DNA of 64,000 bases from Noviherbaspirillum pedocola (GCF_016632335.1 NZ_JAEPBG010000015.1:1-64000); one strand, 5' to 3'. Shown: positions 52,359 to 61,926, counted from the first letter of the stretch. Notes: generated by a model from the letters alone, not told the origin. Made by a program: numbers and translations.

Positions 52359-53405
52359 TCAGGCCTGTCGCGCCACCGGGCGGTATTTATTCACCAGGCC
52401 GACAAAGATCTCGGTGGTCTTGATATCGCGGTGGCCCATCAGATCGTACAGCTGCTCCAGCGTGGTTCCCTGCGCCAGCTCACGCACGGCGAAGGTATTG
52501 CGCAGCGTGCGGCCGCCCTGGTGGTCGACGGACACCATGCCGGCGCGCTCGAACGTCGCCTTGATATGGCGATACAGCGTGACACGGTCGATCTTCTCGT
52601 TCTTTCGTAACGCCGCAGGGAAAAGCAATTTGCCCGGCACATCGAGGCCGGCGCGTTCCTTCAACCACGGCTGCAGGAAGCCGACGTATGCTTTGCGCAG
52701 GATGGTGTCATGCGGCAGGCTGGTGCCGTCGGACGCGGCCGGATTGACGGTGATGGTGATGGAGCCGTCGGTCATGGGCTTGCCGATATTCTCGATATAC
52801 AGGCCGGCGATCTCGGAGACTTTCAGGCCGGCGCCGATGGCCAGCGCCAGCATGGCGCGATCGCGACGGCGCTTCCAGTTCTGCTTCGGATCGCTCGGCT
52901 CGCCTGGCAGCGCGCGCAGGAAAGCTTCTTCCTGTTCAGTCGTCAGCGCGACGGTCGGCTTGTCGACGCCGGCGGCGTCCTTCTGTTCGCCGCGATAGAT
53001 GCCGTGGACGGCGATCGACGCCGGATTCGGGATGACCTCCAGATGGCGGTAGACGCGCTCGAGCAAGCGCACATGGCGCTCGCGGATGGTGCTGACCATA
53101 TCCTTGTCGCCCTTGCCGCGGCCGGTGACCTGGGCGTCGAGAAAACGCAGGATGTGTTCCGGCGTGACGGAAAACAGATTCACGCTCTCGCCGGCCATCC
53201 AGCGCACGAACTTGCCAAACATGTGGACGAGGTTCTTGCGGGTGGAATCGCGCAGCGGCCGCTTTTTCTGGTCGGCGTCTTTGGCTGGTGGGCGGCGGCC
53301 GTGCTCCAGATATTCGCTGGAGGCGACGAACTCGGCGAAGGCCATGATCGGCTCGCGGCGCCAGCCGTCCGGGTGGTCATATAAACCGCGCGTTGTCATA
53401 TCCAA
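52359..53405 (-). CDS. tyrosine-recombinase-fold protein lacking key catalytic residues
   Basis: 348 residues, starting at TTG 53403-53405 with GGAGG eight bases upstream (ATG two codons later). An N-terminal SAM-like domain (NLVHMFGKFVRWMAG) and a catalytic-fold domain are recognisable. However, Arg I is Lys195 (GAGLKVSEIAGL), the box II His is Arg299 (GRTLRNTF, with Arg302 kept), His325 is kept (LMGHRDIKTTEIF) and the nucleophilic Tyr is Phe334. It probably binds DNA without cutting it. A role in plasmid maintenance or regulation is a guess. Confidence 0.75.
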   Translation of the reverse strand: MDMTTRGLYDHPDGWRREPIMAFAEFVASSEYLEHGRRPPAKDADQKKRPLRDSTRKNLVHMFGKFVRWMAGESVNLFSVTPEHILRFLDAQVTGRGKGDKDMVSTIRERHVRLLERVYRHLEVIPNPASIAVHGIYRGEQKDAAGVDKPTVALTTEQEEAFLRALPGEPSDPKQNWKRRRDRAMLALAIGAGLKVSEIAGLYIENIGKPMTDGSITITVNPAASDGTSLPHDTILRKAYVGFLQPWLKERAGLDVPGKLLFPAALRKNEKIDRVTLYRHIKATFERAGMVSVDHQGGRTLRNTFAVRELAQGTTLEQLYDLMGHRDIKTTEIFVGLVNKYRPVARQA

Positions 53406-53474
53406 TGTATGGCCCTCCTTTGCAAGCCGGGCGGCGCAGCCGCCCTGTCTTTATGGCTTCTTCCCTGATCTGTC

Positions 53475-53498
53475 GTTACTGTCCAAGCATACAGTAAC
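53475..53498. promoter_or_regulatory. inverted repeat upstream of the integrase-like gene
   Basis: GTTACTGT and ACAGTAAC, perfect 8-bp arms with an 8-bp spacer, about 70 bases before the start codon. Candidate operator or binding site, perhaps of the integrase-like protein itself. Confidence 0.45.
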
Positions 53499-53518
53499 AG
53501 GGGAGGTAGAGACAAGAT

Positions 53519-54005
53519 TGCAACAATCTATCCATCACCCCAACCAACCCCAAACATACCCCTATCGACCTCCTCCGCATGGAATCTTGCTATCTCTTAT
53601 CGACCATTCAAAGCCCCTTGTGCGGCCATCCTCCCCGCAGCGCCCACGCCATAATGGACATAAAAAGAAAAAAGGGGATGCAGAGGACCGTAGCCATGAG
53701 GCAGGCGGTCGGTACGCAGCGAGGACAAAGCGCCAGCAGGTCGGCGAAGCCGGGGTATGAGGCAACCTGGCAGGGATCGAGGTGGCGAGGATCAAAAGGA
53801 AAAAAAGAACTCAGCAGGGACCTAGCCGGAGCGGCGGGCGGTCGGACGGTGGCGTGGCATGCGGGGCTGGCGCTTGCGCCAGAAAGAAAAGAAAGGGGGA
53901 AAGGATAAAAGGGAGGAAAAGGAGGTGGCGGTCGGCGGTCGGATCGCTCGGGAGGTGGTCGGAGGGGCGATATGGGGTGGTGGGTGGGATGGATAGATTG
54001 TTGCA
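53519..54005. repeat. 487-bp non-coding element with perfect 18-bp terminal inverted repeats
   Basis: TGCAACAATCTATCCATC (53519-53536) is repeated inverted at 53988-54005. Inside the arms the two ends stay similar (C-rich on the left, G-rich on the right) for about 50 bp. ATT flanks both sides if the repeat is taken to start at GCAAC, as a 3-bp target duplication would. The interior plus strand is strongly purine-rich, with repeated GGTCGG and A/G runs and a G-quadruplex-like stretch near 53974-53992. No convincing gene is present between 53406 and 54141. Confidence 0.6.
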
Positions 54006-54141
54006 TTTACTTCCAAAGATTATGCGCGCTGGGTTTGCGGTAATTACTTGCTGCCACTAGCAGATCGCATTCCTTATATGAAACAATCACATCTCGCATG
54101 AGGCAGCGAGAAAAGTAGATATAGAACAGTCGAGCAGGCAA

Positions 54142-54621
54142 GTGAATCCGCAAAAGTACATCGAGAAATTGCAGCGATTTAAGGCAGATCCCGATATCGG
54201 CGAGCTGCTCGATTTCGATAAGATTGCTGTGTCGCGCGCCTTCGTGGAAGCCCTTGAAGGCGCAATCGAACATTATGATGCTCACCGCGATACAACTTTT
54301 ATCTCCAATCTCCTTGGCGCCATCCAAGAGTCCTCCTGCTATAACGGGGTGCTTCAATACGCCTGTGATCGCATTAGACGCACTCCCAAATTCGTAGACG
54401 GCGCTCTGAAGTTCATAAAGTCCGATTCGCCCGCCCCCGCTCATCAGACATTAGCTCACTACATCAAAAGCCATCGTGGCACGGCCCGAGTCGTTCAAAC
54501 GCCGAAACGTCCCACAGAGCCTTCTGCGCCCAAGAAGAAATCGAAACGGCGTCCCTATCTGGATATGCTGGACTCGCCCGCCCGTCTGCCTGGCAGCTTT
54601 GAGGGCGGAAGACGGCGGTAG
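54142..54621 (+). CDS. hypothetical protein (159 aa)
   Basis: Starts at GTG 54142 with only a weak ribosome site. Helical first 110 residues (YIEKLQRFKADPDIGELLDF, AFVEALEGAIEHYDAHRDTT), then a basic, Pro-rich disordered tail (KRPTEPSAPKKKSKRRPY). No family recognised. The opposite-strand frame over the same bases is less protein-like. It lies about 60 bases before the HEPN-like gene. Confidence 0.5.
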   Translation: MNPQKYIEKLQRFKADPDIGELLDFDKIAVSRAFVEALEGAIEHYDAHRDTTFISNLLGAIQESSCYNGVLQYACDRIRRTPKFVDGALKFIKSDSPAPAHQTLAHYIKSHRGTARVVQTPKRPTEPSAPKKKSKRRPYLDMLDSPARLPGSFEGGRRR

Positions 54622-54683
54622 CCGCGCACTGAAGTCCCGAGCAAGGCATAGAAGAAACGTCTGTCAATCATTCCTCAGTACTG

Positions 54684-55154
54684 ATGCATTCCTGTAATAG
54701 CGACACCGAAGAGAAAGCGGCAACCATCCTCGGAAGAATTCTGTTCGAGTTTTCACGCCTTGAGATGGAACTCGGGCTGTGTATCGTTTGGATTGAGGGC
54801 GGCGCACTCCTTGAGCAGCTCACGCGCAAGCACGAATATTCCACCTTCAACGAACGTTTAGGGTTTCTTCGCGAATCTGTCGACCAACTGCTTCCCGCAG
54901 GTTCGAAGGGCCACACCGCTTACACTGGCTGGCTCGATCAAGCCGATACACTGCGCAAATTGCGCAATGAGCTTATTCACGGCCGTTGGGGAGTTGATAC
55001 GACTGTCGAGCGGGTCGTCAACGTGATCGGAATGCCTACATCGCCAAACCAGAGATCGGTTGGCTACTCACTTGAACAATTGAAGCAAGTCCTCGACTCT
55101 GTGAACGTACTCCGTAATGACCTTAGTACCTTGCGCGATCGGTGGCCACTGTAA
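54684..55154 (+). CDS. hypothetical protein with a HEPN-like RNxxxH motif (156 aa)
   Basis: All-helical protein: ILFEFSRLEMELGLCIVWIE, a middle helix pair, and TLRKLRNELIHGRWGVD, where R-N-E-L-I-H fits the Rx4H catalytic motif of HEPN RNases. HEPN domains occur in toxins and defence proteins. No paired nucleotidyltransferase (MNT) gene follows, so it is not a classic HEPN/MNT pair. Assignment is from one motif. Confidence 0.45.
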   Translation: MHSCNSDTEEKAATILGRILFEFSRLEMELGLCIVWIEGGALLEQLTRKHEYSTFNERLGFLRESVDQLLPAGSKGHTAYTGWLDQADTLRKLRNELIHGRWGVDTTVERVVNVIGMPTSPNQRSVGYSLEQLKQVLDSVNVLRNDLSTLRDRWPL

Positions 55155-55319
55155 GAGAGCTCCTCAATCTGGAGTGCTCAACAAAATAACGCTGTTAGTA
55201 GGGTGCTATCGCAAGAATCGGCCTGGCATATCTGTTCATTGAGCCGCAATGCCTCTAAGCATGGCGATATAAAGATTTTGACCTAGACTGGTTTATGGCC
55301 ACGGCAAGAGGAGCGCGCC

Positions 55320-56391
55320 ATGAGCGAATTCAGGTTGACCAGGGCGCAAGAGCGCCGACTGGTGGAAACACTGCGCCGTACGCATGATGTACGGCAGTAT
55401 CGGCGCAGCCTTGCTGTGCTGGAATGCGGGCGAGGCAAACCCGTGAACGAAGTCGCTGCGGCGCTGCATGTGACGCGCCAGAGCATTCACAATTGGGTCA
55501 CCCGTTATCGCCATGCGGGGCAATGCACGGCTCTGGCAGATCGCGTCCATCGCGGACGGCCACGCCGTGCGGACCGCACGGTGGACGCCTTCCTGCAGGA
55601 GTTGCTGCAGATGCCGCCGGCACAGTGCGGGTATCACGCCACGCATTGGACGGTGTCATTACTCCAGGACCAGTTGCGGCAGCATCTGAACCAGGCATTT
55701 TGTGATGCGACGGTCAGGCGGGTGCTGCATCGTCTGGGCTATGTGTGGAAGCGACCGCGCTACGTGTTGGCGGCCGATGCTCAGCGCGAAAAAAAAGTCT
55801 CGTATCCGGCGCGTGCTTGGCAACTTACCGCCGCGCAGTGTCGTGCTGGTGGAGGATGAAACCGATCTGCTGCTCTTCCCACCGCTGCGCGCCATGTGGT
55901 CACCGCGCGGGGTGCCGGCGCGGGTGCTGCTCACTGGCTGGAATGCGCGGCGCACCGTCTTTGGCTGCATGAACCTGGCCACCGGCCACCGCGTGTTCCA
56001 ACTCCGGTACCGACAGCGGGCTGACGACTTCCAAGCGTTCCTGCACCAGTTGCACCGGCAATACCGGGGTTGGCAGGTGACCTTGCTGTTGGATAGTGAT
56101 AGCAGCCATACGGCCCTGTCTTCCCAAGCCGTGGCCGCAGAACTCGGTATCCAGCTGTTATGGCTGCCGAAGCGGGCACCCGAGCTCAATCCGATGGATA
56201 CGCTCTGGGGACAAGGCAAGGATGCGATCTGCGCCAACAAACAATACGCATCAATCGATGAACAGGCCGCGCAGTTCATCGACCATCTTGCTGGATTAAC
56301 GGACGCCGAAGCCCTCAAGACTTCCGGCATCCGCTCCAAGCATTTTTGGCTCAGGAAGGCAATGGTAAAGAGATTCTGTCGACCCGCTTAG
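55320..56391 (+). mobile_element. IS630-family transposase, two frames split at an A-run
   Basis: The first frame (55320-55859) carries the helix-turn-helix part (MSEFRLTRAQERRLVETLRR, VNEVAAALHVTRQSIHNWVT). The second (to TAG 56389-56391) carries the DDE part: VLVEDETDLLLFPPLRAMWS, LLLDSDSSHTA, and PELNPMDTLWGQGKD with the last acidic residue. They meet at an eight-A run, 55789-55796, where a change of one A restores a single frame. Either the transposase is inactive or slippage on the A-run makes the full protein. Terminal repeats could not be identified, so the ends are given as the coding limits. Confidence 0.82.
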
Positions 56392-56534
56392 CTGTCGTCT
56401 GAACCGGATTCGATCAATCTCTCGAGTGTGCATAAGGCTCCGGGAATGCCTCGGCATTTGTTCCATGGCAGGGAGAGATAGCGCGTTTCCACCCCGTCCC
56501 TATCTGCAATATTTTTGGGTGTCAGAGAACGCTG

Positions 56535-57125
56535 TCAACTTACCAGGTCCGCCTCTCTTCGTGCATGGAATCGATCGAAGATGAACTCGTTTTTGAGTGT
56601 CGACCAGCCACACAGGAGAAACTCTGAATCAGACCGGAAACGATACTGCGCGGCTGCAGACTTCAAACGCTGCAACCCCGCCTCAACGTCTTCTTTCGTC
56701 TTCTGTTGGAACACAAAAACCTTGTAGGAGGAATCAGCCTGAAGAAGTTTGTTGAAGTCATACCGCTTTGTACATTCCTGCATGTATGAGACCTCAATTT
56801 CCATGGCTAGAATTACCTCAACAAGATTGCCTTCCTGGTCGAATCTTCTCCAGACCAAGTCATAAAGCCATTCGCCGGCCTTTCTGGAAGGCCGACACTT
56901 GATCTGGTCTCGACCGGGCATACCCACCTTCCCTGCCATCTCAGAGAATTTCGCCTTGATCGCTGCGTTCTTCATGGGCGACGTCCAAATTACCTTCTTC
57001 CAATTGGCAATGCCGCGCTCCTTGGCTGTTGTCACCTTATAGTCAACTGCACTTTTCTGAACTTCTTCTAGCCAAGCTTGAAACTGGTCGAGCACCGCGT
57101 GTGTCCTTTTAAAATCGGATTTCAA
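56535..57125 (-). CDS. hypothetical protein, possible nuclease-like fold (196 aa)
   Basis: Begins at TTG 57123-57125. The centre has EWLYDLVWRRFDQEGNLVEV followed by ILAMEIEVSYMQEC. The strand-Asp-strand-Glu-x-Glu pattern is reminiscent of PD-(D/E)xK-type enzymes but too weak to assign. It ends with LCGWSTLKNEFIFDRFHARR. No partner methylase is nearby. The 225 bases to the next gene (57126-57350) hold no feature I can name. Confidence 0.5.
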   Translation of the reverse strand: MKSDFKRTHAVLDQFQAWLEEVQKSAVDYKVTTAKERGIANWKKVIWTSPMKNAAIKAKFSEMAGKVGMPGRDQIKCRPSRKAGEWLYDLVWRRFDQEGNLVEVILAMEIEVSYMQECTKRYDFNKLLQADSSYKVFVFQQKTKEDVEAGLQRLKSAAAQYRFRSDSEFLLCGWSTLKNEFIFDRFHARREADLVS

Positions 57126-57350
57126 TGTTCCGGAATGGAAATAGAATGATTCTACAGAGGATGATTTCTTTCCGTCACTATCTGGGTCCGTCCCCTGTTG
57201 TATGGTGAATCAGGGTCACTCGCGAACTTGCTTTCCCGCCGGGACAGTCCCTGTAGATTCTCACCGTTTGAGCTGAAAAGTCTTCCACTTCGGTGTTCGA
57301 CATCTCCTGGTATCGCAAACGCCGTTTCGGCACCAACCAGGAGAAACCCC

Positions 57351-57662
57351 ATGTTGTACAACGCTGTCCTGAAAGCCCGCCAGCTCGCGCTCGTCTCGCT
57401 GATCCTCGCCGTACGGATGATCTGCGACTTCTACAACTGGCTGTTTAACGTCCAGACCGTCTCCGTCATCAACATCGACGGCAACGGCTTCAATGAGTAC
57501 GAGTACACCGCTGTGCCTTCCGTCAAACCCAACGTGTATCGCGTGGCCTTTCGCCACTGGATCAATGGCAGGACCGTCTCCAACTGGAGCGAAACGATGG
57601 ATACCCGTGAGTGGCTCGCCACACGCAGCCGTCTGATGGACCAGGGAGCCCGCTCTGCCTGA
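57351..57662 (+). CDS. small membrane-anchored protein (103 aa)
   Basis: ATG 57351 with AGGAG seven to eight bases upstream. One N-terminal membrane segment (LALVSLILAVRMICDFYNWL), then a soluble domain NIDGNGFNEYEYTAVPSVKP, VYRVAFRHWINGRTVSNWSE. No family recognised. A clear terminator follows, so it is a single-gene unit. Confidence 0.6.
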   Translation: MLYNAVLKARQLALVSLILAVRMICDFYNWLFNVQTVSVINIDGNGFNEYEYTAVPSVKPNVYRVAFRHWINGRTVSNWSETMDTREWLATRSRLMDQGARSA

Positions 57663-57676
57663 TCCGAACCTCCTCC

Positions 57677-57716
57677 GCCCCGGTTTTCGCACATGCGAAG
57701 CCGGGGTTTCTCTTTT
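57677..57716 (+). terminator. rho-independent terminator
   Basis: CCCCGG (57678-57683) and CCGGGG (57701-57706) enclose TTTTCGCA/TGCGAAG pairing, followed by TTTCTCTTTT. Confidence 0.85.
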
Positions 57717-57863
57717 AAGTCGTACAAAACTTCGCGTACGGGACGGTATTCATGGGTGAAGCAGGCGCTAGCTTTAGCGGATCTCTAGGTAGGCAATAGT
57801 TTAAAATTGCCTGCGCCATTGATTGCAATATGGCGCATCTTCGCCTAACCACAAAGTCAGGAT

Positions 57864-58502
57864 ATGAACCAACAAAATCATCACAGGAATGCCCAACCGA
57901 TGGGTAAGGCCTATCTCGATTTTGCACGGGATATTTTGGAGGGGCGCGGTGGCCGACTGCGCAGCCGCGACACGCGCGCTGTCTTTAATGAACGCCGGTC
58001 CGCCACCGCGCTTTACGAGACGTCTGCCAGTCAGGACCAAGGCACGGTGCTTTCCGAAGGCCTCGGTAATGCCGCTCCAGAAGATGGCGGCGACGACGAG
58101 GATGGGGACGGCGCCGGCGACGGCGACCCCGACAGTGACCGATCCCCGCCTTCCTCTTCCATTCCCACGTCAACGCCCACACGGGCAATTTCTACACTCT
58201 CACCGCAATTTCCTCGACGCCCACACGAGGACAAACCAGATAAAAAGAGCGTCCATAGGCGCAAAAAAAGCGCTTCAGTGGCTCCATGCTGTGATGCCGT
58301 TTGGGCACGCTGGGATATTGCGCGCCGGTCCTTACGGCTAGTCGGGTTCGCGATCTTCGCGGCCTATGCTTTGGCCGTGGTGTTTGTTCTGATGGGCGAG
58401 CGCGATTTGGCAGCAACGATATTGAAGCATACGGTGCCCGGCATTTCCGGCAAGGTATGTGGACTTGTTCTTGTCGGAATGAGCTGCAGAAAATCTGGCT
58501 GA
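57864..58502 (+). CDS. hypothetical tail-anchored membrane protein (212 aa)
   Basis: ATG 57864 after CAGGAT. An N-terminal charged part is followed by an Asp/Gly-rich stretch (GGDDEDGDGAGDGDPDSDRS), a basic linker (KKSVHRRKKS) and C-terminal hydrophobic helices (SLRLVGFAIFAAYALAVVFV). Low-complexity composition makes the frame less certain. No family recognised. A 9-bp perfect hairpin without a T run (58519-58549) follows. Confidence 0.5.
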   Translation: MNQQNHHRNAQPMGKAYLDFARDILEGRGGRLRSRDTRAVFNERRSATALYETSASQDQGTVLSEGLGNAAPEDGGDDEDGDGAGDGDPDSDRSPPSSSIPTSTPTRAISTLSPQFPRRPHEDKPDKKSVHRRKKSASVAPCCDAVWARWDIARRSLRLVGFAIFAAYALAVVFVLMGERDLAATILKHTVPGISGKVCGLVLVGMSCRKSG

Positions 58503-58518
58503 TCTGCGTCTAGCTGCC

Positions 58519-58549
58519 CCCTGGCCATCCGAATGACGATTGGCCAGGG
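58519..58549. repeat. perfect 9-bp hairpin between convergent genes
   Basis: CCCTGGCCA (58519-58527) pairs with TGGCCAGGG (58541-58549). No T run follows on either strand, so it is at best a weak terminator or an RNA-stabilising element. Confidence 0.5.
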
Positions 58550-58590
58550 AAATGCCGGGGCGCATGTGAGAGTGGATTTTATCGATCTGC

Positions 58591-59709
58591 CTAGAATGGC
58601 AGCGCGAAAGACAGCGAGATCCGCTGCGACTTCGATTTGCTCAGGTTGAGCGTATCGGTCTGCGCGAGGAAGTGAAAGTAGCCGCTGTCTACGCCGATAC
58701 CGATCGCGTTGAAGCGTGTTTCCGCATTGAGCTTCACCGTCGTCGCGCCAAAGCGCCGCGATACCGAGAACGTCGGGATATATACGTCCGCATATCGCGC
58801 CACCTGTGCAGACATGCCCCATTTGTCCAGATCATAGGACAAGGTAGCCGCGGTATAGCGCGGAAAGGAAATGTCGCGGTCGACTTGCTGGTTCTTCCCG
58901 GACAAGAGCGGCCGGTAATTCACATAGCCATTGCTGTCGTACGAGGTGACATTCGAATTGGCCGTTTCATCCGTCACCGGCAGCTTCGTCCAGCGCAGGC
59001 CGCTATAGATATCGTCGGCCTGGACCTGCAGGGTGAGCCGTTGCGTCAACGGCAGCGTCGCCCCGATGGACAGGCTGGCCCCTTTGGCGTTCGTGTCACC
59101 GTTCATGAAAGGAAAGGTCGCGCCCGTGTCGGCGTCGTGGTGACTGGCGTTGAAGCTATAAGTGTCGGCTTGGCTGTAGCTCACAGAACCGGACACATTC
59201 ACTTCGCGGTATTTCTGGCCGGTGTAGAACGCGCCGCTGATATCGATGCGGCTCGGCCGGCCGGCGATGGTCGGGCCCATGAACTCCCGGCCGACGCGGA
59301 TGCCTTGCGCTTGCAGCGCGGTGTAATCGGCCTGCAGCGGGACTGTCACCGGGCCAGTGGGGCGCTGGCGCTCGCGATACAGCCGCACCGCGTCCAGCGT
59401 CGCGCGATCGGCTTGGAGGATGGCATCCTGGCGAAATTCCCAGCCAAGGCGCCAGCCATCCTTTGCCACACCGAAGGCCGCATGGTCGCGCTGGAAAAAG
59501 GTGTTGCGGCCGTTTCGCGGCGAATAGTTCTTCGACCAGTCGCCCTCGAGCTGGCTGAACGGGAAAGCGTCATACGCGCGCCAGCAGTCGGCGTCCGCGT
59601 ACGCCGCCCATCCGGAAGCAGGCACTTTGGTCGATACCGGGCCGGATTCGGTCGTCTGCGCCGCCGCGGTCACGCTCGCCAGCAGGCAGGAAAGGAAAAG
59701 GATACGCAT
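58591..59709 (-). CDS. outer-membrane beta-barrel protein (372 aa)
   Basis: Signal peptide (MRILFLSCLLASVTAAAQ), then alternating-strand sequence with many aromatic ends (GWEFRQDAILQADRATL, VNVSGSVSYSQADTYSFNAS) and a C-terminal Phe (ISLSFALPF), the insertion signal of outer-membrane barrels. No family name assigned. It lies 62 bases downstream of the truncated surface-protein gene, beyond that gene's terminator, so it has its own or a read-through transcript. Confidence 0.65.
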   Translation of the reverse strand: MRILFLSCLLASVTAAAQTTESGPVSTKVPASGWAAYADADCWRAYDAFPFSQLEGDWSKNYSPRNGRNTFFQRDHAAFGVAKDGWRLGWEFRQDAILQADRATLDAVRLYRERQRPTGPVTVPLQADYTALQAQGIRVGREFMGPTIAGRPSRIDISGAFYTGQKYREVNVSGSVSYSQADTYSFNASHHDADTGATFPFMNGDTNAKGASLSIGATLPLTQRLTLQVQADDIYSGLRWTKLPVTDETANSNVTSYDSNGYVNYRPLLSGKNQQVDRDISFPRYTAATLSYDLDKWGMSAQVARYADVYIPTFSVSRRFGATTVKLNAETRFNAIGIGVDSGYFHFLAQTDTLNLSKSKSQRISLSFALPF

Positions 59710-59720
59710 GTTTAGGCGAT

Positions 59721-59751
59721 AAAAAAGCCCGGCGCAGCTGCGCGCCAGGCT
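59721..59751 (-). terminator. rho-independent terminator
   Basis: GCCCGGCGC (59727-59735) pairs, with one wobble, with GCGCCAGGC (59742-59750), followed on the minus strand by six T. It ends the 59772-61910 gene. Confidence 0.85.
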
Positions 59752-59771
59752 CGTGGGGGAAAGCTGAAAGC

Positions 59772-61910
59772 TTATTTCAGCGACTCGTAAGCGCCGTCGG
59801 CGTAGTAGACGATGCCCTTGCCGAGGTCCAGTTTTGCAACCGTCGCGCCATCCTTGGTCACGTCCACGTTCTGCGTCGTGTCGGTGAACGAGAACGCCAC
59901 ACCCGAGCTGCTCTGCACCTTGACCAGCGGCGCAGCGCCGGCCCTGGCGGTAACGGTGGCATTCACGACCGAGGTGCCGTCGTTGTACTGCGCCGTCATG
60001 TTGGTCGCGTCGATCGCAAGACGGGTCACGCCCACGTTCAGGCCAATCTTCGGCCGGTTCGGCACCGACAGTTGACCGCTGACGAACGCGGCGTCCACGG
60101 GGAAGTTGCTCGCGGTGACCGGGGCAAAGGTATCGAACTGGCTATAGTTCTGGCGTGCGATCGATACGTTCCCGGTAAAGACAGTCACGCCATCCTTTTG
60201 CAGCGCGCCCTGGAAGACCAGGCTCGTCGGCATCAGCGACAGACCATTCTTGTCGGCCTGGGTCCGGGAGAGCGTGAGCTTGCCGTTGGCGCCAGTCGTG
60301 CCGGTGCCGCCGTTCATCACCAGATACAGCTCGTTGGCGTTGTCCTGCGCCACCACGCCGTTGACCATGTTCAGGCGCAGGTGCGACGACGGATCCACAT
60401 TCATCGTGCCAACCGTCTGGCCACCCTTGAGCGCTGCGAACTTGCCGCCGAAGTTGTACTGGTAGACGTTGTTGCCCAGATCGGCGCGGGTTGCGTCGAA
60501 GTCCCAGTTTTCGCTGTCATCGATCACCGCGCCGGTGTGATCAAAGCGGCCCGGCATCGTGCCATGCAGCGACAGCTGCACCAGGCTGGCATCCGTCTGC
60601 GCATAGGTCAGCGTGCCCTGTGCGGCATTACCGACCGGATTCACGATCGGAGCGCCCTTCACGTAGGTATGGGTGGCGTTATCCCAGGTGTAAGTCACCG
60701 ATCCCTTTTGCGTGCTGGCGGCATAGTCGAAATGAATGCCATCGGCCTGCGGGGTCAGCGTGATGGTGCGGTTCAGATAGGTCTGGGTCTGCGGACCGAG
60801 CGGCACATAGACATAGTTCGGGTCGCTCAGAGCAGCGTCGGTGATCACGTTACAGGTGATGGACAGCGGCGAAGCCTGTACCTCGCAGTTGCCATAGCCA
60901 TTCGAAATCGGCTGGCCATAGGGCGCGAAGCTGCCGGTGTGCGCGACGTTGCCCGTGACAATCAGCGACGTCGGCATCGCCGGGTTGGCCTGGTAGCTAT
61001 TCAGGTAGGCGATCGCGCTTTGGGCCAGTGCGAACGTGTCCGCGACATTGCCGCCTGCCGGTGCCACGCCGTTTTGCAGATCGGTCTTGATCTGGCTGAT
61101 GGTGTTGGTCAGCGCGTTGTCGGCATTGATCGATTGCAGGTTGGTGCGCAGGCTGCCGAACAAGGCTTTCGCGGCTTCGACGGGGTTGGCCGGGGTCGGT
61201 ACCGGCTGCGCTTGCGTCGGCGATGGCTGGGCATCCGTGGAGGACGGGTTCGGCGTGGAGGCGGGCGCGGCCAGCGGGATGCCAACGGGGGTGGTCTTGC
61301 CGGTATGGTTAATCGTCGCATCGCTGGCGACTTCGTTGAGCGCGTCGCGCAGCGGCGCTTGGCTGGAAGCATCCAGCACCGTGACGCCGTTCTGGATGGT
61401 CACCGAACCGGCGACCTTGTCCACGACACAGGCGATGCGGTCGGCCGGCGCGGTCTGTGCGCAGTTCAGGCTGCTGTCCTTGGCCATCTGCGAAATCGCC
61501 GCGAGCATCAGGCTCTGGTTCTTCTCGTCTTCGCTGGCGCCGGCAGCCGCGTCGCTATTGGCGTTGACCGGCTGCACCGTCTCGGGATCGAAGCCGAGCA
61601 GCGTGCGCACGCCCTCTTTCGCCTGTTGCACTGCCTGGCTCGTCAACTTGCCGCCGCCGGCGCTCTCGGCCGCACGCGCCACCATTTCCGTGAACGGCGA
61701 CACCGCTGCCTTGTAGGTGGTCGTGGCGGCTGCGGCCAGATTCACGACGCTGCGCAGTTTCATCCCTGCCGGCAGCGCGATGTCCTGACCGGTAGCCTCG
61801 TCAGCCATCATCGCGCCGGTCGCCGTGCTCACCTCGACGACGAAGTTCAGTACCGAGGACGGGAGCTGGAACGCATAGGTGCCATCGTTGCCGGTCTGGG
61901 TCGTCACCAA
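59772..61910 (-). pseudogene. 5'-truncated repeat-rich surface/lipoprotein gene
   Basis: 712 residues. It begins inside a carboxypeptidase-regulatory-like beta domain (TGNDGTYAFQLPSSVLNFVV); the signal peptide or lipobox and first strands expected before it are missing. The in-frame sequence upstream runs only seven codons beyond the TTG at 61910 before a TGA inside the trbC 3' end. The rest comprises a helical region with Cys pairs, a Pro/Thr linker, and long beta-rich sections (FDFDATRADLG-like NWDFDATRADLGNNVYQYNF). No good ribosome site precedes TTG 61910 or GTG 61907. Probably a surface protein gene cut at a recombination junction beside trbC. Confidence 0.65.
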
Positions 61911-61926
61911 CGGATCGGCTGCACGG

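Noticed and set aside
53519-54005. CRISPR array or iteron origin in the repeat-rich stretch
   Set aside because: GGTCGG repeats are short and irregularly spaced, there are no equal spacers, and no cas or rep gene is nearby.
53580-54060. Several Lys/Arg/Gly-rich open frames in the purine-rich region
   Set aside because: They arise from strand composition bias, lack ribosome sites and domains, and exist in several frames at once.
55248-56452. 8-bp direct repeat AATGCCTC on both sides of the IS630 gene as target duplication
   Set aside because: IS630 elements duplicate only TA, and no inverted repeats adjoin these copies. Probably chance.
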